Below, in pieces: positions 6,755 through 14,607 of a stretch of DNA of 18,541 nt. How positions within the stretch are numbered: the stretch's first letter is position 1; the number at the start of each line of letters is the position of its first letter. Below the pieces are notes generated by a model, which saw only the letters and a program-made list of their open reading frames with translations, searched no databases and was not told the origin of the DNA. Position numbers and translations under genes: made by a program. The DNA is from Spirochaetaceae bacterium. Lineage in GTDB: Bacteria > Spirochaetota > Spirochaetia > UBA9216. The stretch spans positions 1 to 18,541 of the forward strand of contig JAQQAK010000186.1 in NCBI GenBank assembly GCA_028527945.1, given 5' to 3'.

Positions 6755-7651
6755 TTAAGAATAATTAATCAGACTTGTATCCGGCAAAAACTCAAGAAAT
6801 TTATCGATCATCCTATTTGGGTTATTCTTTGCCCAGACACATACCAGAGTAAAATTATTCTCAAGGGGGGTATGAAAAAATTTCAATCTTCCGGGGCGGT
6901 TAACACCAATACTTTTATCATAAAGAGCAATTCCCATGTTCAGATCTAAATAACTCAGTATTGTTTCATTATTGGGAACACTCTTTAACCTTGGATTGAA
7001 CCCCATAGATTTACACTTTTTGATAATGTCATGATGTAGATTTAATTCAACAACCTCATCTAAAAGAAAAATCGTTTCGTTCTCCAAATCCTCCGAACAA
7101 AGCTGCTGCTTACTTGCCAATGGGTGACTATTAGACATAGCAATATCAGATTTTCGTTTTTCCAATTCTATGTAATTGTAGCCTTTAAGCCTTTTTAATT
7201 GAAACGATAATGTAATTGCAAGGTCTATGGCTCCTTCAGTTATTTTTTCCAGAAGAGAATCAAACCCACATCTATTTATATTAAGTTCTGCCTCAGGTAA
7301 TTCTTCAGAAAAATCCTTAAGCAGATGTTCTGCTGTTTCTCCAATATTGAGAGACTCTATAAACCCGATAGAAAGGAGTCCCTGTTTCTGTTTCCCAATC
7401 TTTTGTGTATGCTCAACAACCCTGTCTAAAGAAGCAAAAAGACGTTCACTCTCTGAAAGCAGATAACTTCCGGCATCTGTAAGTTCCAGCTTTCTGTTTG
7501 TTCGATTAAAAAGCTTTACTCCGATTTCATCTTCAAGGAGAGCAATCTGCTTGCTAAGAGAAGGCTGAGTAATGTAAACCTGTTTCGCGGCCTTTGTAAA
7601 GTTAAGACATTTAGCGGCGGCTAAGAAATACTCTAACCGGGTAAGATTCAC
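6755..7651 (-). CDS. LysR-family transcriptional regulator
   Basis: About 298 residues. The first 60 form the winged helix-turn-helix of LysR proteins: LEYFLAAAKCLNFTKAAK, then ITQPSLSKQIALLEDEIG and LFNRTNRKLELTDAG. The remainder is a periplasmic-binding-protein-like effector domain with the usual LSIGFIES opening. Two GTG codons lie in tandem; the second (7651) is preferred because AGGGGG sits five bases upstream, whereas the first (7654) would leave only two bases. The protein then starts MNLTRLEYFL, as family members usually do. It lies just upstream of, and codirectional with, the transporter-sulfatase genes and is divergent from the hydrolase gene, so either may be its target. The effector is unknown. 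It is more AT-rich than the module it precedes. Confidence 0.9.
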   Translation of the reverse strand: MNLTRLEYFLAAAKCLNFTKAAKQVYITQPSLSKQIALLEDEIGVKLFNRTNRKLELTDAGSYLLSESERLFASLDRVVEHTQKIGKQKQGLLSIGFIESLNIGETAEHLLKDFSEELPEAELNINRCGFDSLLEKITEGAIDLAITLSFQLKRLKGYNYIELEKRKSDIAMSNSHPLASKQQLCSEDLENETIFLLDEVVELNLHHDIIKKCKSMGFNPRLKSVPNNETILSYLDLNMGIALYDKSIGVNRPGRLKFFHTPLENNFTLVCVWAKNNPNRMIDKFLEFLPDTSLINYS

Positions 7652-7687
7652 CACAGCCCCCTACAGAATCTATCTTCATTTAGACCG

Positions 7688-7716
7688 ATATTAACAGATC
7701 AATTACTACAGCGCAA
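7688..7716 (-). promoter_or_regulatory. Predicted promoter of the lysR gene
   Basis: On the minus strand TTGCGC (7711-7716), 17 bases, TAATAT (7688-7693), the latter preceded by an extended TG one base away. Predicted leader about 30 nt, which keeps the AGGGGG Shine-Dalgarno in the mRNA. Confidence 0.4.
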
Positions 7717-7786
7717 CAAATTAAAATTATCAAAAAAAATTGGGTTATTGAGCTTCCAGTTTTTTCACTTCATTCCCCGGAAAACA

Positions 7787-7815
7787 TTGAGACAATAATT
7801 ATAATAAAATAAAAT
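7787..7815 (+). promoter_or_regulatory. Predicted promoter of the hydrolase gene, almost leaderless
   Basis: TTGAGA (7787-7792), 17 bases, TAAAAT (7810-7815). The -10 ends nine bases before the ATG, so the predicted leader is two or three bases. A perfect TATAAT also lies at 7800-7805 but lacks a -35 at normal spacing. Confidence 0.4.
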
Positions 7816-7824
7816 GAAAGAACT

Positions 7825-8646
7825 ATGAACAAGATAAATTTTAACTTAATTGAAAACACTAATACAGTATTAACTGCCTATTTATCAGATGAGGAAAATC
7901 TTGATAGTTCAGGTGGAAAACATCCTGCAATGATAGTCTGTCCAGGCGGAGGCTACCAACTTATCGCAGGTATTGAAGGAGAACCAGTCGCATTGGCCTA
8001 CAAAAACGCTGGTTACAAAGTTTTTGTTCTAAATTATTCTGTTGGTATTGAGAATCCATTTCCAACAGCAGTTCAGGAACTTGCGACAGCAATCAGCCTT
8101 GTCAGAAAAAATGCCGAGAGCTGGGGAATAGATTCGGACGATATCAGCCTTACCGGCTTTAGCGCGGGCGGACATCTTTCTCTGAGTCTCGCTTCTTTTA
8201 TGTATGACAAAGTCATAACTGAAGAGCTTGGTCTATCAACTGAAGATATAAAACCTAACAACCTTGTTCTGGGATATCCTTCAGTTACATTATCAACAAA
8301 AAGAACAACTGAACCAGGAATAGCAGAAATTCTCTCCGGAAAACTTAATCCATCTGAAGAAGAAAAAAAACGCTTCAACCTGATGAATAAAATACACAAG
8401 GATATTCCACGAACCTTCATCTGGGGGACAGCTGAAGACAACATCATTCCTGCAACAGATTATCTCGAACTTACGTCTAACCTGTACAGTCTTGGAGTAG
8501 ACTGCGAGTTCCACTTCTACCAGAAAGGAGGTCATGCCATGTCACTCGGAACAACTGAAGTGAGAAGCGATGTAGATGTAGCAAGACTCCACATTGATAC
8601 ATGGTTTAACATGGCTCTTAAGTGGCTAAAAGAGGGGCGAGAATAG
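7825..8646 (+). CDS. Alpha/beta-hydrolase, BD-FAE/acetyl-xylan-esterase-like
   Basis: A 273-residue serine hydrolase without a signal peptide. The nucleophile is Ser113 in TGFSAGGHLSLSLAS; PGGGY at 40-44 takes the place of the HGGG oxyanion loop; Asp205 in WGTAEDNIIP and His237 in KGGHAMSLG complete a classical triad in the expected order. This arrangement is typical of the BD-FAE family (carbohydrate acetyl and feruloyl esterases, often annotated endo-1,4-beta-xylanase by inheritance). A cytosolic deacetylase acting on imported short glycans is a reasonable guess. It is divergent from the LysR gene, so it may belong to the same regulatory circuit as the sulfatase and transporter, but nothing in the sequence proves this. 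The upstream GAAAG would fall outside the predicted transcript. Confidence 0.85.
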   Translation: MNKINFNLIENTNTVLTAYLSDEENLDSSGGKHPAMIVCPGGGYQLIAGIEGEPVALAYKNAGYKVFVLNYSVGIENPFPTAVQELATAISLVRKNAESWGIDSDDISLTGFSAGGHLSLSLASFMYDKVITEELGLSTEDIKPNNLVLGYPSVTLSTKRTTEPGIAEILSGKLNPSEEEKKRFNLMNKIHKDIPRTFIWGTAEDNIIPATDYLELTSNLYSLGVDCEFHFYQKGGHAMSLGTTEVRSDVDVARLHIDTWFNMALKWLKEGRE

Positions 8647-8686
8647 TTTTACCTCAAAGGATTTACTTCATACAACTTGGTTAAAC

Positions 8687-8715
8687 TTGCCTTGATTCAT
8701 TGAATAGTTTAATCT
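8687..8715 (+). promoter_or_regulatory. Candidate promoter of hisA, leaderless arrangement
   Basis: TTGCCT (8687-8692), 17 bases, TAATCT (8710-8715). The -10 ends exactly six bases before the hisA ATG, and no purine-rich Shine-Dalgarno is present between them. The -10 is weak (3/6). Confidence 0.35.
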
Positions 8716-8721
8716 ACTAAA

Positions 8722-9468
8722 ATGATTATAGTACCAGCAATAGATTTGATAGACGGAAAATGTGTACGGCTTACAAAAGGTGATTATGGAACTTCAAAAA
8801 TTTATAATGAAGATCCTATCTCTATGGCATTAAGTTTTGAAGAAGCTGGGGCACAAAGAATTCATATAGTAGATTTGGATGCCGCAAGAGGTCAGGGCAA
8901 CAACAGGGCAATAATAAAGAAGATTCAGTCTTCGGTATCATGCCTTGTTGAAACTGGCGGCGGAATTAGAACTGAAGATGATATAAAAGAACTGGTTGAC
9001 TGCGGAATCACAAGAATGATAGCAGGAACAGTTCTTGCAAAAGATCCAGATCTTGTAGCAGGATGGATTTCAAGACACGGACAAGTTGTAATTGCCGGAA
9101 TTGATGCTCTTGATGGTGAGGTTAAAGTCTCTGGATGGGAAAAGGGCTCAGGATTCAGTGATACCGAACTTGCAAAGCTTTCTGCCGAGATGGGAATAAT
9201 TAGTATTGTTTATACAAATATTGCGAAAGATGGAACCTTGGGAGGACCGGATATTACAAATACCGGACGAATTGCTAATGAATCAGGCCTTCCAGTAATT
9301 CTTTCAGGTGGAATTAGTTCATCTCAAGATTTTGAAAATATAATGAAAGAAAATAATCCTGGCATTAAAGGAATAATTACCGGAAAAGCTCTATACGAAA
9401 ACAAGATAGATTTAAAGTCAGTTATTTCTGAATACCAAAGAACAAAGAAAGAAAAGATGGAGTGGTAG
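8722..9468 (+). CDS. hisA: HisA, ProFAR isomerase (1-(5-phosphoribosyl)-5-[(5-phosphoribosylamino)methylideneamino]imidazole-4-carboxamide isomerase)
   Basis: A 248-residue (beta/alpha)8 barrel catalysing the Amadori rearrangement of ProFAR to PRFAR in histidine biosynthesis. The catalytic pair is Asp8 in VPAIDLIDGKCVRL and Asp128 in VVIAGIDALDG. The two phosphate-binding loops are visible as ETGGGIRTEDDI (around 77-88) and ILSGGISSSQD, with IAKDGTLGGPD between them. Length is normal. The ATG immediately follows a promoter -10 with no Shine-Dalgarno, so the mRNA is probably leaderless. The stop codon abuts the ATG of the next gene with no gap, so the two are translationally coupled. The other his genes are not in the window. 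Confidence 0.97.
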   Translation: MIIVPAIDLIDGKCVRLTKGDYGTSKIYNEDPISMALSFEEAGAQRIHIVDLDAARGQGNNRAIIKKIQSSVSCLVETGGGIRTEDDIKELVDCGITRMIAGTVLAKDPDLVAGWISRHGQVVIAGIDALDGEVKVSGWEKGSGFSDTELAKLSAEMGIISIVYTNIAKDGTLGGPDITNTGRIANESGLPVILSGGISSSQDFENIMKENNPGIKGIITGKALYENKIDLKSVISEYQRTKKEKMEW

Positions 9469-10014
9469 ATGAACGCAGAGATCAAACCTTATATTATAAC
9501 ATCAGCTACTGGCAAGGTTGTCAAATTGCTGCAAACAAATGAAAAAGGTTACAAAAAAAGCATAGAAAACAATCAGCTCTGGGCTGTTAATCCAGAAACA
9601 GAAAGACTTCTTCCTGAAGAATGTGAAGGAAAAATCAAGTCATTTGCAGAAAAAGAAGACTGGTATCAGGCTATTATTGAAGAGCCAAAATCTGCTACAG
9701 AAGATAAAACAGAAATAAAAGAAATGGCTGAATCATCATCCTGCGGAAGTGAAATAATAGAACGACTTTATAAGATAATTGAACAGCGAAAGAAAGAACT
9801 TCCGGAAGGCTCATACACAACCCACCTTTTCAATTCTGGAATATCGAAAATAAAGAAAAAGACAGGAGAAGAGGCTGTCGAACTTCTTCTTGCGGAAAAT
9901 AAATCAGAAACAATCTATGAAGCAGCTGATTTAATTTATCACATGTTAGTACTTCTTGCCGCTGAAAATATAAAACCTGAAGATATTTTCCTTGAGCTTT
10001 CTAATAGAGAATAA
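9469..10014 (+). CDS. hisE: Phosphoribosyl-ATP pyrophosphatase (HisE) with a degraded HisI-like N-domain
   Basis: A 181-residue protein. Residues 94-180 are a complete HisE (PRA-PH) domain of the MazG-like all-alpha fold: QRKKELPEGSYTTHLF, then KKKTGEEAVELLLA with Glu134, Glu135, Glu138, and YEAADLIYHML with Glu151 and Asp154 as metal ligands. It hydrolyses PR-ATP to PR-AMP, step two of histidine synthesis. Residues 1-72 align by eye with the start of HisI cyclohydrolase (KVVKLLQTNEKGYKKSIEN, LWAVNPETERLLP), but no cysteine or histidine zinc ligands and no CDxD-type aspartate cluster are present, so cyclohydrolase activity is unlikely. A charged linker spans about 73-93. The ATG follows hisA directly, with GGAG eight bases upstream. 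An ancestral HisIE fusion that lost half its function is the simplest reading. Confidence 0.85.
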   Translation: MNAEIKPYIITSATGKVVKLLQTNEKGYKKSIENNQLWAVNPETERLLPEECEGKIKSFAEKEDWYQAIIEEPKSATEDKTEIKEMAESSSCGSEIIERLYKIIEQRKKELPEGSYTTHLFNSGISKIKKKTGEEAVELLLAENKSETIYEAADLIYHMLVLLAAENIKPEDIFLELSNRE

Positions 10015-10023
10015 AGACCTACT

Positions 10024-10503
10024 ATGTTTATTACATTAATAAGACATTCTTCGGCTGTTCATGACAATTCTTTTGATGACTTTAAACGGGAACTTTCAAG
10101 TAAAGGCATAGAGAAAGCAAAAAAGAACGCGCAAGCCGTAAAAGAACAAGGCTGGGTTCCTGATTTAATAATCTCAAGTCCGGCAGACAGAGCCATTCAA
10201 ACGGCTCAAATTTTTCTAAAACCTTTTGAAGACAAATTCAATGAAGAAGATATTATTCAAATAAAAAGTTTATATCTGCCAACACCAGATGATATACTTA
10301 ATTGCATCAGGTCTATTGATGATTCGTATTCTGATGTTTTTATTTTTTCACACAACAATGGAATCAGCTGGGCAGCCCAACAACTTTGTAACAATCAAAA
10401 CATAATCATGCCAACATGTTCTGCTGTAAGGATTAAATTCGACAAAGAGTCCTGGACTAATATTGATTTTGGAACCGGAAAAAAAGAAAACTTCCTTTTA
10501 TAA
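10024..10503 (+). CDS. SixA-like phosphohistidine phosphatase (histidine phosphatase superfamily)
   Basis: A 159-residue single-domain protein of the phosphoglycerate-mutase-like fold. The catalytic motif is Arg7-His8 in ITLIRHSSAVHD (family pattern LxRHGxA). Arg56 in SSPADRAIQTA and His110 in FSHNNG complete the phosphate pocket. The small size and the FKRELSSKGIEKAKK segment match SixA, which removes phosphate from histidine residues of phosphorelay or PTS proteins. It starts nine bases after hisE and so is probably cotranscribed with the his genes. Whether it acts on a phosphohistidine protein or on a small phosphoester is open. SD is weak (GAGAATAAAG). Confidence 0.85.
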   Translation: MFITLIRHSSAVHDNSFDDFKRELSSKGIEKAKKNAQAVKEQGWVPDLIISSPADRAIQTAQIFLKPFEDKFNEEDIIQIKSLYLPTPDDILNCIRSIDDSYSDVFIFSHNNGISWAAQQLCNNQNIIMPTCSAVRIKFDKESWTNIDFGTGKKENFLL

Positions 10504-10539
10504 GAACATTTTTAACAACTAATCCTTTAGGACATTCCT

Positions 10540-11466
10540 TCAGGAATAGTTATCAGTATTATCTTCAAACCCTTCTCTGGCAAGGTCTATTTCAAGATGG
10601 GGATAATCCTTTGCGGCAATTTCGCGATATTTTTCAAGCAGGTTTTCAAGTCTGTCATCAGAACTTTCCATTGCGTGATGAAAGAAATATAATTTTTTAA
10701 CATTATTTTCCCCAGCCGCCTTTATTGCATACTCAAACGAGGTGTGCCCCCAGCCTCGATATTTAGCTTCCAATTCTTCCTGAGTATATTGACTGTCATA
10801 AATTAAAATATCAGAACCCGCAATAAAATTATTTAATTCCTGATTAGCATCTTCTGCCGCAGCAATACCTTCTTCAACAGCAAGAGGATCATAAAGAGGA
10901 TCCTCTGGATCTTCCGGAAACAAATTATAAAAAGGTTCTGTATCATAGGCGGTACACACGGTTTTTCCATCATACTCAAATTTATAACCAAGAGTTAAAA
11001 TTGGATGATTCAAATAATGAGTAGAGAGTTTCAAATTACCAATATTCCTGCTTGCTTGCTGTAAATGAAAATATGATAAATCAGAACCAAGTTCTGAATG
11101 CTTAATTGGAAAATAACTATAGGAAAATTGACCAGAAATTATCTTTTCAAGGCCTTCTTCTTCGTAAGTCGCGGGGCCATAAATTTCCAGAGAATACCCC
11201 GGAATATAGATTGGAGTAAAAAATGGCAACCCCATAATATGATCCATATGGGTATGTGTTAAAAATATTTTTATCTTTTTAGGACATGTATTTGTTTTTA
11301 AAAGCTCACTTCCAAGAGATCGTATTCCTGAACCAGCATCTATTATAATAAGCTCATCATCCGGCCCATATCTAAGTTCGATACAGGAGGTGTTTCCTCC
11401 TATTCTTGCTGTATCAGGGCCTGGACATGGAGTAGACCCTCTAACTCCCCAGAATTTTATCTTCAA
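10540..11466 (-). CDS. MBL-fold metallo-hydrolase (TaR3-like)
   Basis: A 308-residue metallo-beta-lactamase-fold hydrolase. It opens with FWGVRGSTPCPGP and RIGGNTSC, a signature of the TaR3-like group. The metal motif is HTHMDH with His71, His73, Asp75 and His76. Further ligands are probably the His in THYLNHP, the Asp in TAYDTEP and the His in GWGHTSFEYA. Members of this fold include phosphodiesterases and RNA-processing enzymes; this subgroup has no firmly assigned substrate that I know of. The start is TTG at 11466, supported by AGGAG seven bases upstream; no ATG fits. It lies 18 bases after the HDOD gene and is the last gene of the LamG-TPR-HDOD-MBL unit. It could turn over a nucleotide second messenger in the same circuit, but that is inference. 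Confidence 0.85.
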   Translation of the reverse strand: MKIKFWGVRGSTPCPGPDTARIGGNTSCIELRYGPDDELIIIDAGSGIRSLGSELLKTNTCPKKIKIFLTHTHMDHIMGLPFFTPIYIPGYSLEIYGPATYEEEGLEKIISGQFSYSYFPIKHSELGSDLSYFHLQQASRNIGNLKLSTHYLNHPILTLGYKFEYDGKTVCTAYDTEPFYNLFPEDPEDPLYDPLAVEEGIAAAEDANQELNNFIAGSDILIYDSQYTQEELEAKYRGWGHTSFEYAIKAAGENNVKKLYFFHHAMESSDDRLENLLEKYREIAAKDYPHLEIDLAREGFEDNTDNYS

Positions 11467-11484
11467 TGATAATCTCCTAAAATT

Positions 11485-11961
11485 TTAGTGTGAAAGATTA
11501 AGAAAAACTCTAGCCTTTTCGATCTCCGCGTATAAGCCTTCGTTAGCAGCAGCAATCTCTTCCAAACTGATTCCCAAATGCTCAAAAACTTTATCACTTG
11601 GTTTTATAAGTTCAGTGTTACCGGCATTCCCAATTTTTAGGTACATAGAAATATAGTCAGCAATACAGACAGCGTAAACCATTGTCTTGTATTCACCTTC
11701 GTAGCTATCTGTATCATGATGATGCCCTATTGCGTCTTTTATTCCACCCTCAAGTCTCCAGTGATTTGTTATCAGCAAGCCCACATTTTGGTGATCAAAA
11801 TTAAAAACAGATTTTTCTGCTTCAAATAAAGGAATTTCTTCATTATTTGCTTTTTCAATTGCTTCGAAATATTTATCTAAAAAACATCCTGCAATAGCAA
11901 CCTTTCCAACATCGTGCAGCAAACCAGAAATAAAATATTCTTCTCTCCTTCTTATAGGCAC
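11485..11961 (-). CDS. HDOD signalling protein, C-terminal fragment (frameshifted gene)
   Basis: This frame holds the second half of an HDOD domain and its tail: EEYFISGLLHDVGKVAI with the HD-like pair, NHWRLEGGIKDAIGHHHD, and a C-terminal helix region. HDOD proteins lack the full metal set of true HD-GYP enzymes and usually work as non-enzymatic signalling modules. The only possible internal start is a GTG at 11961 without a good Shine-Dalgarno, so it is not a natural independent gene. Its frame continues upstream to the A7 tract at 11979-11985, where it joins the upstream frame exactly if one base is gained (or the ribosome slips -1). The reconstructed protein is about 293 residues, normal for the family. 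Confidence 0.8.
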   Translation of the reverse strand: MPIRRREEYFISGLLHDVGKVAIAGCFLDKYFEAIEKANNEEIPLFEAEKSVFNFDHQNVGLLITNHWRLEGGIKDAIGHHHDTDSYEGEYKTMVYAVCIADYISMYLKIGNAGNTELIKPSDKVFEHLGISLEEIAAANEGLYAEIEKARVFLNLSH

Positions 11962-11975
11962 ATTACAAAGGGTAG

Positions 11976-11987
11976 CTATTTTTTTGA
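11976..11987 (-). other. A7 slippery heptamer followed by a stop codon within the HDOD gene
   Basis: On the minus strand the zero-frame codons are TCA AAA AAA TAG. The run A AAA AAA is in the phase required for a canonical -1 slippery heptamer, and a -1 slip continues as ATA GCT ACC into the C-terminal HDOD frame. The same result follows from an eighth A. No clear downstream pseudoknot or upstream internal Shine-Dalgarno is visible, so an assembly error or true mutation remains equally possible. Confidence 0.6.
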
Positions 11988-12365
11988 GATCACAGCAACC
12001 GATAAAGAATGCTCCCAGAAAGCATCAGTATCTAAAGAGTGAGAGTCTTCACTATCTGAAAGAGCGCCAAGTACAGCGGTACTTAAAGCAAGATTTTTTA
12101 CAGTGTTAAGCCCAAGGAGTGTTATAGCCCTAATCAAAGATGTAATTTGATTAGGCAATCCATAATAAGCAGAATTAACAAGCTGTATTACCTTTCCCAT
12201 AAGAACAGGATCCAATGCAATAACCCTGTTCAGTTCGGCAGGTGAAGTTGCAGGATCATTACAAATATCAAGAACTCTTGCAACCGTTGTAGAAAGACTA
12301 GGCATTTTATCAATATAGTTTTCAATTTTTTCAATCAATCTTAAAGCTCCACTATAGTTTCTCAA
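11976..12365 (-). CDS. HDOD signalling protein, N-terminal fragment (frameshifted gene)
   Basis: Residues 1-129 give the first half of an HDOD domain: LPSLSTTVARVLDIC-like opening (MPSLSTTVARVLDICNDP), IALDPVLMGKVIQLVNSAYYG, and SLIRAITLLGLNTVKNLALS, then FWEHSLSVAVISKK directly before a TAG. These are diagnostic HDOD motifs and the frame stops in the middle of the helix that should lead into GLLHDVGK. The start is TTG at 12365, overlapping the last 14 bases of the TPR gene, with AAGGA about five bases upstream; this implies translational coupling. If read only to the TAG, the product would be a half-domain and probably unstable. Confidence 0.8.
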   Translation of the reverse strand: MRNYSGALRLIEKIENYIDKMPSLSTTVARVLDICNDPATSPAELNRVIALDPVLMGKVIQLVNSAYYGLPNQITSLIRAITLLGLNTVKNLALSTAVLGALSDSEDSHSLDTDAFWEHSLSVAVISKK

Positions 12366-14607
12366 GGATCCTTGTTATCTTATTGTGCATTAATTGAGCC
12401 ATATCCTGATCCTGAAGATTAGAAGAAAAATCTTCCATAAAAATGAGGGTATCTTCTATCTTGTTTTTTGTCAAATTTATTTCTTCATTATTTTGCGGTG
12501 GGCTATCTTCAGTACTTGATTTCAATATTTTCTCAGGCAGCTCCTTGTCTTTTGCTACCATAGCTTTAAGCTGAGCAACTCTTTTTTTCATCTCACTTTG
12601 CTCATATTCTTGTCTCTTCTCTTCAGGAAGATACTGTGTCATCTTATCAAGCAGCCCAAAAATATTGGAATCTTTATTTATATCAGAAAAAGTTTTTTTA
12701 GTTTTTTTAACCTGTTTTGGAAAAAGTTTATTAATAAACTCTGGAAGTTCGAGTTTTATAACAATAGGCTTTTCAAATGGACTAAACTTTACTGTTGTTT
12801 CATTTTCCTGTTTATTGGGCTCTAATTCTAATACAGACTTAGATTCAGGTTCAGACTTAGATTTCAAAGGTTCTGGGGGCTCCGGCCGCGGAGGAAGGAT
12901 TTCATCTTCATTTGTAATAGTAACAGTTTCTTCTATCTCTGAAAGAACTATTACAGGATCTATTCCCCCAACATCAATAATAGGAGTTACTTCATTGGCA
13001 ATATCCTGAAGCCCTTCAGATAGAATATTACCTTCAGAATGCTTCATTGGTTTTATTTCTATATGCGAAGAGAGTTTTTTAAGGTTCGTTTTCCACTTAT
13101 CACCATACTCTTTTGCATAATCAACAGCCATTTCGTCATATAATTCAAGATGCTTATTCAGTTCATCTATATCAAAATCTTCATCTTCTATATTCGAAGC
13201 AAGCTGCTCAGCAGTTCTTAACGCAGCTTCTGTTAAACCAGCTTTATTAGCAGTTTCAGCATACATTTTAAGAAGCTTAGGTGTTTTTTCATAATTATTA
13301 ATAATAGCCTCAAGAATAGCAGATGCTCTTTTATAGTCTTCTTTTTCGTTAAGAAGCTGCGCAAGCAACAATGCGGGAGCAAAGTCTTCAGGCTTTCGCG
13401 CATAAATATATTCGCATTCTGCTAATGCTTCTTCAACCTTTCCTTCTTCTTTCAGAAGAACAGCAAGCTGCATCCTTGCTTCATGATCTTCAGGATTTAT
13501 TTTAAGTCCCTTATAAAAGGTTTTAATAGCTTCATCTTTTTTACCAGTAAGACTGTACAGTTTAGCAAGCTCAAACCACGCACGACTATTTTCCAAATCT
13601 CTATCAAGAACCCATTTTATATTAGAATATGCCTTATTAAATTGTCCAAGTTCAATTAGAACTGAGCCGGTAAGGAGCTTAAATTCTTGGTTATCTGCTT
13701 CTGATTCAAAATACTTTTTTAATAACTTTTCAGCATCATTAAACTGTTTTTTGTTGTGATAAATTTCAGCAAGCTTAATTGCAGCTGGTGTATAGGAAGG
13801 TTCTTTGGTTAATATTTCAGAAAGAAGCTCTTCAGCTTTCTGAGTTTCACCTTTTAAAAAAGTACATTCTCCAATTCCATATGCAGCATCAATAGTATCT
13901 GGAGATAAATCAAGAACCTTTTTAAAAAATCTCTCAGACTCAGCAGGATCTTTAGTTTTTACTATATTCCCTAAATTTAAGAGGCATTCTTCCCATCCCG
14001 GATTAATATTAATGGCAATTCTATATTCTCTTTCAGCTTTTTCAGTCTCGCCTCCAAACCATAATAGATTCCCAAGATTGAAATGCAGTCCAGGATTATT
14101 CGGATCTTTAGCGAGGCCCCTTTTAATTATTTTTTCAGCATCTTCATTTTTTCCTATTTCAATTAGAAGATTAGCAAGATTTGTATATGTTGGAATAAAA
14201 TCAGGATCTTTAGCTATCGCAAGATAATAAATTTGTTCAGCCTTGTCTTTTTCTCCAAGCTGATTATGAATATTTGCTATATTAAAAATAATATCACTTC
14301 TGTCTCCAGCTAATCGATACGCGTTCTGCGCCGCAGACAAAGCAACTTTAAGCTTACCACTTTTACTGTATACAAGAGCAGCATCAGCCCAGGCATCAAC
14401 GTTATCAGGATGTTCATTATTCAAGATCTCGAATATTTTTTGAGCATCTTGTAATTTGTTTTCTTTAATATAAATACTTCCCAAAAGAAGCTGTGCGTCA
14501 ACATTATCCGGCTCTTCTTCAACTAATGTAACACAAAGTTTTTCAGCCTGCTCAAGCCCGCCTGTTAATAGAGCATACCTGGCTCTGTCAAAAAGATCAC
14601 TTCCCAT
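12352..14607 (-). CDS. Large TPR-repeat protein with disordered linker and C-terminal helical region
   Basis: A 751-residue protein. From about residue 1 to 470 it is a run of roughly a dozen tetratricopeptide repeats of 34 residues, with the W/L-G-Y/A-A-P positions visible, for example LHFNLGNLLWFGGETEKAERE and DPNNPG boundaries. Residues around 560-615 are proline/glutamate/serine rich (EILPPRPEPPEP, KSKSEPESKS) and probably disordered. The last 120 residues are predicted helical and charged. There is no signal peptide, so it is likely a cytosolic scaffold. Its ATG overlaps the stop of the LamG gene by one base (TAATG), and its end overlaps the HDOD start by 14 bases. This tight coupling suggests the products work together, but the partners and role are unknown. 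Confidence 0.85.
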   Translation of the reverse strand: MGSDLFDRARYALLTGGLEQAEKLCVTLVEEEPDNVDAQLLLGSIYIKENKLQDAQKIFEILNNEHPDNVDAWADAALVYSKSGKLKVALSAAQNAYRLAGDRSDIIFNIANIHNQLGEKDKAEQIYYLAIAKDPDFIPTYTNLANLLIEIGKNEDAEKIIKRGLAKDPNNPGLHFNLGNLLWFGGETEKAEREYRIAININPGWEECLLNLGNIVKTKDPAESERFFKKVLDLSPDTIDAAYGIGECTFLKGETQKAEELLSEILTKEPSYTPAAIKLAEIYHNKKQFNDAEKLLKKYFESEADNQEFKLLTGSVLIELGQFNKAYSNIKWVLDRDLENSRAWFELAKLYSLTGKKDEAIKTFYKGLKINPEDHEARMQLAVLLKEEGKVEEALAECEYIYARKPEDFAPALLLAQLLNEKEDYKRASAILEAIINNYEKTPKLLKMYAETANKAGLTEAALRTAEQLASNIEDEDFDIDELNKHLELYDEMAVDYAKEYGDKWKTNLKKLSSHIEIKPMKHSEGNILSEGLQDIANEVTPIIDVGGIDPVIVLSEIEETVTITNEDEILPPRPEPPEPLKSKSEPESKSVLELEPNKQENETTVKFSPFEKPIVIKLELPEFINKLFPKQVKKTKKTFSDINKDSNIFGLLDKMTQYLPEEKRQEYEQSEMKKRVAQLKAMVAKDKELPEKILKSSTEDSPPQNNEEINLTKNKIEDTLIFMEDFSSNLQDQDMAQLMHNKITRILEKL

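Noticed and set aside
6623..6949. A 108-codon plus-strand frame between the transporter and LysR genes
   Set aside because: Most of it overlaps the C-terminal coding part of the LysR gene in antisense, its residues show no domain, and it has no SD.
8073..8447. A 124-codon minus-strand frame within the hydrolase gene
   Set aside because: It covers the catalytic serine region of a well-supported gene on the other strand, so it is a shadow frame.
10520..10550. Small hairpins between the convergent sixA-like and MBL genes, considered as a bidirectional terminator
   Set aside because: ATTCC-TTCA-GGAAT and TCCTTTAGGA are short, overlap the MBL stop, and lack a T run in either direction.
12598..13009. 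Plus-strand frames antisense to the TPR gene's linker
   Set aside because: They arise from the biased codons of the Lys/Glu/Pro-rich TPR linker and have no start signals.
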